DNA from: CALFXN01 sp937957815 | GTDB taxonomy: Bacteria; Synergistota; Synergistia; Synergistales; Aminobacteriaceae | Direction: 5' to 3' | Length of the DNA stretch: 51,852 nt | Assembly: GCA_036788195.1 (NCBI GenBank) | Contig: DAIQNX010000020.1 | Span: forward strand, 1 to 51,852 | In this document: positions 7,510 to 15,544 of the stretch, piece after piece | Position numbering within the stretch: the stretch's first letter is position 1 | How the letters are laid out: each line of letters opens with the position of its first letter | Made by a program: the position numbers and the translations under genes | Notes under the pieces: model-generated | Databases searched by the model: none | Seen by the model: the letters and a program-made list of their open reading frames with translations, nothing else | Told to the model about the DNA's origin: nothing

Positions 7510-8181
7510 ATGGGGATCAGGAAGTGCGACATTCTGGGACATATCGAACGGCTCGGCGTGGTGGGAATCGTACGGACGAAAGATGCCGGCGTAGGCGTCG
7601 CTTCCGGCGAAGCGATGTTCCGGGGCGGCGTGACGGCCGTCGAGGTTTCGACGACCTACCCGGGGGCGCTCGAAATCCTCGCGGAAGTCGGACGGCGCTG
7701 CCGCGCGCTGCCGAACGGGAAGGATCTCGCCATCGGCGTGGGAACGGTGGCGGACGCGGAGACGGCGCGTCTCTGCATCCTGAACGGCGCGGAGTTCATC
7801 GTCTCGCATTGCCTCAGCGAGGACGTGGCCCGGACCTGCAACCGCTACGGCGTGGCCTACATGCCCGGCGTCGGGACCGTGACGGAGCTCGTTCGCGCGA
7901 TGGAACTCGGCGCCGAGGTCGTCAAGGAATTTCCGGGGGATGTCCTCGGGCCGAAGTTCATCAAGGCCGTCCACGGCCCGGTTCCATGGGCGAAAATCAT
8001 GCCGATCGGGGGCGTCTCGCCGGAAAACCTCGGAGAGTGGTTCGCGGCCGGAGCCTTCGCGGTCGGCCTCGGAACCGCCCTCATGAAGCCGAAGGGTGTC
8101 GAGGGAGACATCGACGCAGTGCGCGAGGCGTCCGAACGCATCGTCGCGCGCATCGCGGAAATCCGGGCGAACCGGGACTGA
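7510..8181 (+). CDS. 2-dehydro-3-deoxy-phosphogluconate/galactonate-type aldolase (KDPG/KHG family)
   Basis: A 223-residue class I aldolase of the KHG/KDPG family. Seen in order: LGVVGIVRTKDAG, GGVTAVEVSTT with the catalytic Glu, IGVGTVADAE, GAEFIVSHC, VVKEFPGDVLGPKFIKAV in which the Lys of VKEFP is the expected Schiff-base residue, and MPIGGVSPENLGEWFAAGAFAVGLG, the phosphate-binding loop. Family members cleave KDPG, KDPGal or 4-hydroxy-2-oxoglutarate to pyruvate plus an aldehyde. The adjacent galactonate dehydratase remnant suggests an ancestral role in galactonate breakdown (DgoA-like), which is inference. The start is ATG 7510 or GTG 7507; AAGGAGG at 7493-7499 is 10 or 7 bases away. Confidence 0.88.
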   Translation: MGIRKCDILGHIERLGVVGIVRTKDAGVGVASGEAMFRGGVTAVEVSTTYPGALEILAEVGRRCRALPNGKDLAIGVGTVADAETARLCILNGAEFIVSHCLSEDVARTCNRYGVAYMPGVGTVTELVRAMELGAEVVKEFPGDVLGPKFIKAVHGPVPWAKIMPIGGVSPENLGEWFAAGAFAVGLGTALMKPKGVEGDIDAVREASERIVARIAEIRANRD

Positions 8182-8191
8182 GGACCGTCCC

Positions 8192-8373
8192 ATGGCTCGC
8201 GTGGAATCGCTCGAACTGTTCAAAGTCCCTCCGCGCTGGCTGTTCCTGAAGATCACGACCGACGAATCGGAATTGCGATCGACGAGGCGGTCGTCCGCGA
8301 ATGGGCGGGCGTCGGACACTCGTGGAAAAACCCGGTCTGGAGGAACGCGGACGGTTCCGTGACCGAGTGGTGA
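8192..8373 (+). pseudogene. Galactonate dehydratase (DgoD-type) remnant with large internal deletion
   Basis: From ATG 8192 the frame gives MARVESLELFKVPPRWLFLK then ITTDE, the N-terminus of mandelate-racemase/enolase superfamily galactonate dehydratases. In another frame the segment from about 8272 to the TGA at 8371-8373 gives GIAIDEAVVREWAGVGHSWK then NPVWRNADGSVTEW, which matches the usual C-terminal end of the same protein. Only about 25 plus 34 codons remain of an enzyme that is normally near 380 residues, so about 320 codons with the metal ligands and catalytic residues are missing, and the two parts are out of frame. It sits 10 bases after the aldolase, the expected dgoA-dgoD order. 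A genuine deletion or an assembly collapse would look the same. Confidence 0.78.
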
Positions 8374-8405
8374 GCCGCCCGTGCCGGGGCGGAAGGGAGC
8401 GAATC

Positions 8406-9521
8406 GTGAAATCAGGAGTTTCGCAAAAGGGAACCTGGCTCCATCGTCTCGCGGTGCGCCTTCTCACTGTCGTCCTCGCCGTGCTCGTCTTCTGGGTCCT
8501 CGATTTTCTCGTCGGGGACATCCGCACGATCCGGGGCCCCGATTTCGCCTCGATCGAAAAGGTGCATATCGCCCCGGATCTGATCGCGCATCGCGACGAA
8601 CTGGCGCGGCGGATCTCGGACGTCGCGCGACGGATCGAGAGCGCAACCGAAAAGCAGCGTATCGTGGGCGACAGTTCGAGGAATCTCCAGCAAACGATCA
8701 CGCAGCTTCTCGAACTCCGGAAGCTCGGGATCCAGAAGAGCGCGACGGTCTCTGAGGCCGAGCAGGAGAACGTTTCGACGGGCCTGAACGTCTTCCTCGA
8801 AAACCAGCGGAGATACCAGGAACTCGGTCAGGACGTGTCGGACCTTATCGAACGGCGTCAGTCACCCATTGCCGAAAAGGAGGAGACCGAAAGAAAGATC
8901 GGGGCGCAGCGCGCCCCTGCTCAAGAGGAGTACGACGCGCTCATGCAGGCGCACCGCATGAAGCTGGCTTTACTGCAACTCGCGCTTCTCCTGCCGGTTC
9001 TCGCCGTCGCGGCGTACGTCATTCTGGGAAAGCGTTCAGGGATTTATTTCCCGGTTTCGCTCGCATTCGGCGCCGCGACGCTCGTCATGATCGCCCGCGT
9101 CGTCCACGAATACTTCCCGAGCAGACTTTTCAAGTATATCTTCGTCGGCGGCCTCGTGATCGTCGTCACGAGAATTCTCGTCCACTTCATCCGGACGATC
9201 GCGTTCCCGAAGGCGCAGTGGATCATCCGGCAGTACCGCGAGGGGTACGAGCGCTTCCTCTGTCCGGTCTGCGACTACCCCATCCGGGTCGGCCCGCGAC
9301 GTTTCCTGTTCTGGACGCGGAGGACGGTCAACAGGGCTGTCGTTCCGGACGAACGGAGCGCTCAGGAAGAGCCCTATGTCTGTCCATCGTGCGGCAGCGT
9401 CCTCTTCGACGAGTGCCCCTCCTGCCATGGGATTCGCCACGCTCTTCTGCCATATTGCATCCATTGCGGCGCGTCGAAGGAGGTCGCGGAGAGGGCGGAA
9501 GACGGGTGTGGGGGTACATAG
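8406..9521 (+). CDS. Membrane protein with coiled coil and C-terminal zinc ribbons
   Basis: A 371-residue protein from GTG 8406, preceded by GGAAGGGAG six bases away. It has an N-terminal transmembrane segment (about 16-37), a long charged, heptad-like helical region (about 55-185), a cluster of further hydrophobic segments (about 187-265), and a cysteine-rich tail: CPVC at 286-289, CPSC at 326-329, CPSC at 337-340 and CIHC at 351-354, enough for two zinc ribbons. I do not recognise a named family. The architecture suggests an envelope protein with an extended coiled coil outside the membrane and cytoplasmic zinc ribbons, which is inference. It is followed closely by the alpha/beta hydrolase (9 bases, or a 16-base overlap if that gene starts at GTG 9506). 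Confidence 0.78.
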   Translation: MKSGVSQKGTWLHRLAVRLLTVVLAVLVFWVLDFLVGDIRTIRGPDFASIEKVHIAPDLIAHRDELARRISDVARRIESATEKQRIVGDSSRNLQQTITQLLELRKLGIQKSATVSEAEQENVSTGLNVFLENQRRYQELGQDVSDLIERRQSPIAEKEETERKIGAQRAPAQEEYDALMQAHRMKLALLQLALLLPVLAVAAYVILGKRSGIYFPVSLAFGAATLVMIARVVHEYFPSRLFKYIFVGGLVIVVTRILVHFIRTIAFPKAQWIIRQYREGYERFLCPVCDYPIRVGPRRFLFWTRRTVNRAVVPDERSAQEEPYVCPSCGSVLFDECPSCHGIRHALLPYCIHCGASKEVAERAEDGCGGT

Positions 9522-9529
9522 CGGAAGCG

Positions 9530-10351
9530 ATGCGCTCCGTGGGGCGCATCGCTCTCGTCGCGTACGCGTGCCTTTTCCTGTTCGCGTGGTTTCTTTCGGA
9601 CAGGATCATCTTCCAACCGCATCCGTCGTCGTATGCGGACGGGGCGCCGTACCTGAAGATTCCGGTGCCCGGCGGCGGAACCGTCGCCGTCAGGCATATC
9701 GTCGTTCCTGGCGCGGATTTCACGATCCTCTTCAGCCACGGAAACGCCGAGGACCTCGGAAACATCTCCCCCGCCCTGTCCGCGTTCGCGTCGCGGGGGT
9801 TTTCCGTCGCGGCGTACGACTACAGCGGATACGGCGCGAGCTCCGGACGCCCCTCCGAACGGGCCGCATACGCGAACATCCGCGCGGTGTACGATTACCT
9901 TCGCTTCGAGCAGGGAGTCGCGCCCGAACGGATCGTCGCGTTCGGGCGCTCCGTCGGATCGGGGCCGAGCGTCGAACTGGCGCTCCGCGAACCCATCGGA
10001 GGACTCGTCCTCGAGAGCGCGTTCGTCTCCGCGTTCCGGGTGCTGACCATCCTTCCCATACTTCCGTTCGACCGTTTCGACAACATCCGGAAGATACCTT
10101 CGGTGAGATGTCCGATCCTGTTCATCCACGGCCGTCGTGACGAAATCGTCCCGTTTCCCCACGGCCCGGCCCTTTACAACCGCGCACGTTCCCCGAAAAT
10201 GTGCCTCTGGGTTCCCGGCGCGGGGCACAACGACGTCATGACGACGGCAGGGGGCGCCTACTGGGAGGCTCTTCTGGTGTTCGCCCGACGCGTCCGCGCT
10301 ACAGACCGAGAACGTTCGGGAGCCACGTCACCGTCCACGGAAGGTAGGTGA
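9530..10351 (+). CDS. Membrane-anchored alpha/beta hydrolase (BEM46/ABHD-like)
   Basis: A 273-residue serine hydrolase. After one N-terminal membrane segment (IALVAYACLFLFAWFLSDRIIF) come ILFSHGNAEDLG (oxyanion region HGN), VAAYDYSGYGASSG, the nucleophile elbow GRSVGSG with Ser141, FIHGRRDEIVP with Asp204 and GAGHNDV with His233, a complete catalytic triad. This is typical of the BEM46/ABHD13/17-like group of membrane-tethered esterases or thioesterases; the substrate is unknown. The start may instead be GTG 9506, which would overlap the zinc-ribbon gene. Its 3' end overlaps the convergent dctM gene by 53 bases, so the last codons are less certain in function, though the frame is open. Confidence 0.83.
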   Translation: MRSVGRIALVAYACLFLFAWFLSDRIIFQPHPSSYADGAPYLKIPVPGGGTVAVRHIVVPGADFTILFSHGNAEDLGNISPALSAFASRGFSVAAYDYSGYGASSGRPSERAAYANIRAVYDYLRFEQGVAPERIVAFGRSVGSGPSVELALREPIGGLVLESAFVSAFRVLTILPILPFDRFDNIRKIPSVRCPILFIHGRRDEIVPFPHGPALYNRARSPKMCLWVPGAGHNDVMTTAGGAYWEALLVFARRVRATDRERSGATSPSTEGR

Positions 10352-11570
10352 CAATCGCGAGCGTGGCGAGCAGGGGGATCATCATGATCGCGAGGTCGTG
10401 AAGCATCTCCCGGAGCGTCGTCTTCGCGATGCCGCACGACACGAAGAGGCAGACCCCGAGAGGGGGCGTGCACATCCCGATCGTGAGGTTCACGGCCACG
10501 ACCACGCCGAAGTGGACGAGGTCGATGTTGAAGGCCTTCACGAGCGGCAGGAAGAGCGGCACGAAGATCGTCAGGGCGCTGATCGTGTCGATGAATGTTC
10601 CCGCCACGAGAAGGACGACGTTCATCAGGAGCAGGGCCGTCCACTGGGAATGCACGATCTGCAGCAACACCTGCGTGACCTGCTGCGGGATCATCTTCAC
10701 GGTCATGAACCAGATGAACAGGCTCGCGGTCATCAGAACCGTCAGGATGACCCCGTTCATGATCGCCGCGTCGATGAACGCATCGACGATGTTCCGCCAG
10801 GTCAGTTCGCGGTAGACGAGCCCGCCGATCAGAAGCGCGTAGGCGACCGCGATTCCGGCCGATTCGGTCGGCGTGAAGATTCCGAAGACGATGCCGCCGA
10901 TGATGATGAACGGCATGAACAGCGCGAGAATCGCGTCCTTGAGTCCGGCCCACAGCTCCGCGCGGCTCGACCGCGTCTCGCGGCCGACGTAGCCGCGCTT
11001 TTTGCTGACGATGTAGTTCACGATCATGAGCGCGATTCCCATGATGATCCCCGGGACGACGCCGCCCATGAAGAGCTTCGCGATCGACGCGCTCACCATG
11101 ACGCCGTAGACCACGAGCGGAATGCTCGGCGGTATGATCGGTCCGATGGACCCGGCGCAGGCCACGAGCGAGGCCGTGTATTCCCTCGAGTATCCCTTCG
11201 AGACCATGACGCCGATGAGGAGTCCGCCGATGGCGGCGGTCGCCGCGATCGCCGACCCCGTGACGGCCGCGAAGATCATCGACGCCACGATCGTGACCAT
11301 TCCGAGGCCACCCGGCCAGTGTCCGACGAGCGACTCCGAGAACGACGTGATCCGCCGCGAGATGCCGCCGACGGCCATGAGATTGCCCGCCAGGATGAAG
11401 AGCGGAATCGCGATCAGCGCGAAGTTGTCGACGCCCGTGAACATCCGCTGGACGATGACCTCCATCGGAATCGAGCCGCCGGAGAGCCCGACGAGCGTGA
11501 CGAACCCCAGCGAGAACGCGATCGGGACGCCGAGGAAAAAGACTCCGAAAAGTCCGAAGATCCAGCTCAC
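10299..11570 (-). CDS. dctM: TRAP transporter large permease subunit
   Basis: A 423-residue, strongly hydrophobic protein of the DctM family: an N-terminal FGVFFLGVPIAFSLGFVTL, ALIAIPLFILAGNLMAVGG, GSIGPIIPPSIPLVVYGV (the conserved 'PPS' loop), and IFTPTESAGIAVAYAL, all usual for the ion-coupled permease of TRAP carriers. It starts with GTG at 11570, overlapping the dctQ stop by four bases (GTGA), so the two membrane subunits are coupled. With DctQ and DctP it imports an organic acid using the sodium gradient; family knowledge, with the substrate not evident here. The gene runs convergent with and into the hydrolase gene at its 3' end. Confidence 0.93.
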   Translation of the reverse strand: MSWIFGLFGVFFLGVPIAFSLGFVTLVGLSGGSIPMEVIVQRMFTGVDNFALIAIPLFILAGNLMAVGGISRRITSFSESLVGHWPGGLGMVTIVASMIFAAVTGSAIAATAAIGGLLIGVMVSKGYSREYTASLVACAGSIGPIIPPSIPLVVYGVMVSASIAKLFMGGVVPGIIMGIALMIVNYIVSKKRGYVGRETRSSRAELWAGLKDAILALFMPFIIIGGIVFGIFTPTESAGIAVAYALLIGGLVYRELTWRNIVDAFIDAAIMNGVILTVLMTASLFIWFMTVKMIPQQVTQVLLQIVHSQWTALLLMNVVLLVAGTFIDTISALTIFVPLFLPLVKAFNIDLVHFGVVVAVNLTIGMCTPPLGVCLFVSCGIAKTTLREMLHDLAIMMIPLLATLAIVTYLPWTVTWLPNVLGL

Positions 11571-12052
11571 GCGGCGTCGCCTCCCTTCCGGGGAGAGCCG
11601 AAGACCGACCGGTACGTATCGACGACGAGGAAGACGATCATGACGGAGACGCAGAGCGGGATGATCGCGTAGACATAGCTCATCGGGAACATGAGATAGG
11701 GGGTGTACTGATCGGCGTTCGCCGTGATGAAGCGGAAGCTGTACCAGAAGACGGAAGCGAGGAAGACCGTCACGATGACGTTGGAGACGATGTCGAGCTT
11801 CGCCCGGACGGCCTCCGGCAGGGCGTGGACGACGACGTCGATGTTCAGGTGGGCCTTCTTGAGAACGCCGACCGCCATTCCGAGAAAGACCGAATAGACG
11901 AAGAAGATCCGGATGACGTCTGTGGACCACGGCATCGCCATCTGGAAGACGTAGCGCTGGATAACCTGCGCGAATGTCACGAGGAAAACAACGGCCAGGC
12001 ACGCCCCGGAGAGAACGGACAGGACCGTCTGCACTTTTTTCACGTCACTCAC
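11567..12052 (-). CDS. dctQ: TRAP transporter small permease subunit
   Basis: A 161-residue protein with four transmembrane segments, as in DctQ: the first ends with VIQRYVFQMAMPWSTDVIRI, and the central KKAHLNIDVVVHALP is the typical cytoplasmic loop. It pairs with DctM to form the membrane domain. The start is GTG 12052; an in-frame GTG three codons later (12043) is better spaced from AGGGG and is an alternative. It lies 61 bases after dctP with a hairpin in between, and overlaps dctM by four bases. Confidence 0.92.
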   Translation of the reverse strand: MSDVKKVQTVLSVLSGACLAVVFLVTFAQVIQRYVFQMAMPWSTDVIRIFFVYSVFLGMAVGVLKKAHLNIDVVVHALPEAVRAKLDIVSNVIVTVFLASVFWYSFRFITANADQYTPYLMFPMSYVYAIIPLCVSVMIVFLVVDTYRSVFGSPRKGGDAA

Positions 12053-12060
12053 CCCTGCGG

Positions 12061-12099
12061 GCGGACGCCCCCCGCACGAGAACGATCGGGGGCGTCCGC
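12061..12099 (-). terminator. Intercistronic hairpin between dctP and dctQ
   Basis: GCGGACGCCCCC (12061-12072) pairs with GGGGGCGTCCGC (12088-12099), a 12-bp stem with a 15-base loop, in the 61-base gap downstream of dctP. No U-tract follows. It most likely acts as an mRNA stabiliser or partial terminator that keeps the binding protein more abundant than the permease; inference. Confidence 0.6.
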
Positions 12100-12113
12100 A
12101 AAGTCACTTCCCG

Positions 12114-13109
12114 TTACTTGGCTGCGGCGACCTGGTCCTTGATCATCTGGACGAGCTTTTCCGGGACCGTATCGGCGAGAACCTTGTGGATATCCGCCGT
12201 GGCCTTCGCGAACGCTTCCTTGTCCGGATTTTCCTCGATCACGACGCCGGCCTTTCTGATGATCTCGAAACGCTCTTTGTCCTTATCCGCGAGCGTCTGG
12301 CGCTGATAGGCGGCCGCGTCGGCGGCCGCCTTCAGGATGATGGCCTGATATTTCGGATCGAGCCCGCCGAACCACTTCGGGTTCGCGACGACGAGCGCCG
12401 GTTCATAGGTGTGGCCCGTGAGGGAGAGATACTTCTGTACCTCGTAGAATTTCATCGAGTAGATCGTCGCGATGGGGTTCTCCTGCCCGTCGACGACCTT
12501 CTGCTGGAGCGCCGAGTAGAGTTCGCCGAACGGGATGGGCGTCGCGACCGCGCCGAGGCGGTTCATGAATTCGATCCAGATCTTGGATTCCTGAACCCGG
12601 ATCTTCAGCCCCTTCATATCCGCGGGAACCTTCACGGGGCGCGTGTTGTTCGTCATATTCCGGAAGCCGACCTCCCAGAACGCGAGGTTCCGGAAACCCT
12701 TCGCCGCCATGATGTTCGAGATTTCTTTACCGCCGTCGCCGTCGAGAACCGCGTACACCTTTTCGCGGGACGGGAACAGGAACGGAATTCCGAACAGCTG
12801 GAGTTCGGGAACGAATCCCGCGAGGTTTCCGGCGGCGACGGAGGCGATTTCGATCGTCCCCATCCTTACGCCTTCGGCGAGATCGCGCTCGCCGCCGAGC
12901 TGAGCCTGCGGGAAGATCGTGACCTTCAGTTCCCCCTTTGACTCCGCCTCGACGAGTTTCTTGAACTGCTCCGCGCCGATCTGGTACTGGTGCTCGAGAC
13001 TTCCCGAATGCCCGAACTTGATCTCGATCGCCGCCATCGCCGGGACCGAGAACACCGCGGCACATGCCGCCGCTGTTGCCAATACGCCAAGTGCTCTTCC
13101 GAAACGCAT
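12114..13109 (-). CDS. dctP: TRAP transporter substrate-binding protein (DctP family)
   Basis: A 331-residue periplasmic binding protein. The first 26 residues form a signal peptide (positively charged MRFGR, alanine-rich core, cleavage after AMA). The mature part has IKFGHSGSLEHQYQIGAEQF, YPQAQLGGERDLAEGV-like FPQAQLGGERDLAEGV, the DctP hallmark MKGLKIRVQESKIWIEFMNRLGAVATP with the carboxylate-binding Arg, and ELYSALQQKVVDGQENPI. It captures a carboxylate for the DctQM permease. The ATG at 13109 follows GGAGGGGTAGGGAA. It is preceded by the nitrilase gene (28 bases) in the same operon. Confidence 0.94.
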   Translation of the reverse strand: MRFGRALGVLATAAACAAVFSVPAMAAIEIKFGHSGSLEHQYQIGAEQFKKLVEAESKGELKVTIFPQAQLGGERDLAEGVRMGTIEIASVAAGNLAGFVPELQLFGIPFLFPSREKVYAVLDGDGGKEISNIMAAKGFRNLAFWEVGFRNMTNNTRPVKVPADMKGLKIRVQESKIWIEFMNRLGAVATPIPFGELYSALQQKVVDGQENPIATIYSMKFYEVQKYLSLTGHTYEPALVVANPKWFGGLDPKYQAIILKAAADAAAYQRQTLADKDKERFEIIRKAGVVIEENPDKEAFAKATADIHKVLADTVPEKLVQMIKDQVAAAK

Positions 13110-13137
13110 TTCCCTACCCCTCCTGTCTCAGTGTGGA

Positions 13138-13929
13138 CTACAGATCGTATACTTCCGGAGCCCGATCGGCGAATACCGGAAGGTACTTCCTCACCTCGCC
13201 CGACTTCGCGGGGTCGATCGTGACGAACGCGACCTCTTCGCCCCTCCCCGCCTCGAAGAGAACCTCGCCCCACGGAGACACGACGAGCGACCCTCCGCCG
13301 AAGACCGTTCCGCGCGTCTCCCCGCAGCGGTTGCACGCCACGACGAACATCTGGTTCTCGATCGCCCGCGCGATGGTGAGCGCCCGCCAGTGCGCGGCGC
13401 GAACGAGCGGCCACTCGGCGCTCACGAACAGTACTTCCGTCCCCTTGAGCGCGTAGGTGCGCAGAAGCTCGCAGAAACGGATGTCGTAACAGACGACGCA
13501 TCCCGCCTTCGTCTCACCGAGATCGAAGAGCCCGAGCCCCGATCCCGGAGTGATGTGGAGATGCTCGTCCATGAGGCGGATCAGGTGGACCTTGTCGTAC
13601 TGCGTCACGAGCTCGCCTGACGGATTCACGACCTGCGCCCGGTTGAAGAACTTTCCGCCCGACGACGCAAGGACGGAGCCGCCCGTGAACCAGACGTCGT
13701 ACTTCCTCGCGAGCTCCCCGAGGAATTCGGCGGCGCTTCGCCCCTCGGGGTCCGCGACCGTCTTCGCCCGTTCGAGGTCGTACCCGACGTCCCAGATCTC
13801 GGGGATCACGATCGCGGTGGGATGCTCCGACGGCGTCAGACTCCGTTCGAGATGCGCCTCGAGGTTCCGGCGGTTCGCCTCGCGGTCGCCGACGCGGATA
13901 TCGATCTGTACGATGCCGACCCGCAACAT
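13138..13929 (-). CDS. Carbon-nitrogen hydrolase (nitrilase superfamily amidohydrolase)
   Basis: A 263-residue enzyme covering one complete CN-hydrolase domain. The catalytic Glu-Lys-Cys triad is visible: IPEIWDVGY (Glu44), YDKVHLI (Lys113) and AGCVVCYDIRF (Cys147), followed by RAIENQMFVVACNRCG and VVSPWGEVLFEA. Members hydrolyse amides, carbamoyl compounds or nitriles; single-domain forms of this size with CYDIRF are often omega-amidase-like. The ATG at 13929 sits 6-7 bases after a run of seven G residues; a TTG two codons upstream is less likely. It lies 12 bases after the DUF2848 gene and 28 bases before dctP, so it probably processes the transported compound. Confidence 0.92.
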   Translation of the reverse strand: MLRVGIVQIDIRVGDREANRRNLEAHLERSLTPSEHPTAIVIPEIWDVGYDLERAKTVADPEGRSAAEFLGELARKYDVWFTGGSVLASSGGKFFNRAQVVNPSGELVTQYDKVHLIRLMDEHLHITPGSGLGLFDLGETKAGCVVCYDIRFCELLRTYALKGTEVLFVSAEWPLVRAAHWRALTIARAIENQMFVVACNRCGETRGTVFGGGSLVVSPWGEVLFEAGRGEEVAFVTIDPAKSGEVRKYLPVFADRAPEVYDL

Positions 13930-13941
13930 CGCCAACCCCCC

Positions 13942-14673
13942 CTAGTTCCTGTCCGGAAGGATCCGGACCGAATACTCGTGACGGATGCAGCGGCCGAGAA
14001 CCGGGTCGCGGAGTTCGATCAAGAAAGCCTCTCCGTATACGATGTCGCCGCCGATGACGGGGAGCGTTCCCGAAAGAAGCGCGACGCGCGCTCCGGTCGG
14101 AACGTCAGTCCCCGTCCGTTCCCCGGCGAGCTCGAAAAGCTTCTCCGGAGGCAGCAGCCGAGCGAGCGTCCCCTGCTGATAGAGCGCCCAGCCATGTCTG
14201 CGCCCCTGCCGCGTGACGGGGCGGACACTGCACGTCAGCTCGAGAGCGTCCCAGTGGTCCCTGATGTCCGACACGTTCCAGAAGCACGGCCCGATCACCT
14301 TGGGGCAGATCTGCTTCGCCTTCGCGACGGAAACCGTTTCGAGCTGCCGGTCCGTATGGTCCGACGCAACGGTCACGCACATGTTTCCGACCTCGTCCCT
14401 CGCGAGAAAGACTTCGATCTCGCCGGATGTCTTTTCACCGACCGCCGTGATCTCCGTCGTGCAGGAGACGAGGTCCGGCGTCACCCAGTACATGCTTGGG
14501 ATCGTCGACGGCACCGGGACGCCGATCGCCCGGAGCTCCTCGATATGCGCCCTGACCGCATCCTGATCCCGCCCCGCATATCCCACCGCGACGCACGCGT
14601 CGAACGACAGGTATGCGCGCTTCGCGTCGCCGTTTGAGCGCAAAACCACAGATTCGATCTTCATTCCCGTCAC
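13942..14673 (-). CDS. DUF2848 family protein
   Basis: A 243-residue protein that fits DUF2848, a family related to fumarylacetoacetate hydrolase-type folds. Signatures seen are AVGEKTSGEIEVFL, VASDHTDRQLETVSVAKAKQ, CPKVIGPCFWNVSDIRDHWD and YQQGTLARLLPPEKL, plus a late IGGDIVYGEAFLIELRDPVLG. The reaction is unknown to me; genes of this family often lie beside amidases, hydantoinase-type enzymes and TRAP carriers, as here. The start is GTG 14673, only four bases after AAGGAGG; the ATG three codons later is too distant. It is followed after 12 bases by the nitrilase. Confidence 0.85.
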   Translation of the reverse strand: MTGMKIESVVLRSNGDAKRAYLSFDACVAVGYAGRDQDAVRAHIEELRAIGVPVPSTIPSMYWVTPDLVSCTTEITAVGEKTSGEIEVFLARDEVGNMCVTVASDHTDRQLETVSVAKAKQICPKVIGPCFWNVSDIRDHWDALELTCSVRPVTRQGRRHGWALYQQGTLARLLPPEKLFELAGERTGTDVPTGARVALLSGTLPVIGGDIVYGEAFLIELRDPVLGRCIRHEYSVRILPDRN

Positions 14674-14739
14674 AGTTCCTCCTTCCCGCCGGAGTCCGCC
14701 GCCGTAAGCGACGCTCCGGACGTTCCTTCCGTTTCTCCG

Positions 14740-15486
14740 CTATCCCCGAATCGCGTCCATGTTCATTTCCGTGACGCGAGCCATCAGACGCCGCTCGGTG
14801 TCGTCGAGATGCGCGGTCATCGCCTCGCGCGATCCCCTTCGGAGCCTTCGCCGGACCGCTTCGACGATCCGTTCGTGTTCGCCGGTGACGGTATCGTAGC
14901 GCCGCTCGTCGTGTCCCATCGCCAGAATGCCGAGCCAGACGACGTCTTCGCTTAGCGTCTTCCACATCCGCGAAAGGCGGGTGTTGTGGAGCGCGTCGAA
15001 GAAGACCGCGTGAAACGCCTGATCCGCCGTGATGAACGAGTACAGATCCCCCCGCGACGCTCCCATGACGGCCATCGCCTCGTCGAGCTTCCACGGAAGC
15101 GACGCCGCGATCCCCAGGGAAAACGCGAGATCGATCGCCGCGGGCTCGATCATCCGCCGGGCCTGGAAGACTTCGCCGAAGTCGGAGATCGTGACCTCGC
15201 GGACCTGGATGTTGCGCCGCGCGTTGATCCTGAGCCAGCCCTCCTGTGCAAGGCGCTGGATGGCCTCGCGGACCGGCGTCCGGCTGACCTCGAGATCCTC
15301 CGCGAGAGCGCGCTCCGTCAGCAGCGTCCCCGGCTGATACTTCAACGACAGGATTCGGGTCTTCAGCTGCGCGTAGATCACGTTCGAAATCTTCCTGACT
15401 TGCGCCTGACCTTCCGCGCGAGAATCGGACGCGGTCGTCCCGTCGTCCGGTCGCGACGCGGCAGACTCCCGGCGTTTCACCGGCAC
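14740..15486 (-). CDS. GntR-family regulator with FCD ligand domain
   Basis: A 248-residue regulator. The N-terminal winged helix is clear: VIYAQLKTRILSLKYQPGTL, LTERALAEDLEVSRTPVREA, then IQRLAQEGWLRINARRN. The C-terminal helical FCD domain contains the metal/ligand-binding pattern: FQARRMIEP, DQAFHAVFFDALHN (Asp and His), and GEHERIVEAV and REAMTAHLDDTERRL (two further His). FCD proteins bind carboxylates, usually through a metal. I selected GTG 15486, nine bases after GGAGGG, over GTG 15528, which has no ribosome binding site. It lies inside the operon it probably controls, between cupin and DUF2848 genes; the double palindrome at 16038-16067 is the likely operator. Confidence 0.9.
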   Translation of the reverse strand: MPVKRRESAASRPDDGTTASDSRAEGQAQVRKISNVIYAQLKTRILSLKYQPGTLLTERALAEDLEVSRTPVREAIQRLAQEGWLRINARRNIQVREVTISDFGEVFQARRMIEPAAIDLAFSLGIAASLPWKLDEAMAVMGASRGDLYSFITADQAFHAVFFDALHNTRLSRMWKTLSEDVVWLGILAMGHDERRYDTVTGEHERIVEAVRRRLRRGSREAMTAHLDDTERRLMARVTEMNMDAIRG

Positions 15487-15544
15487 GGAATCATTCCCTC
15501 CCGCCTCAGGGTCCGCAAAAGGCGTCACCGCTCGCGTTGCCCCG

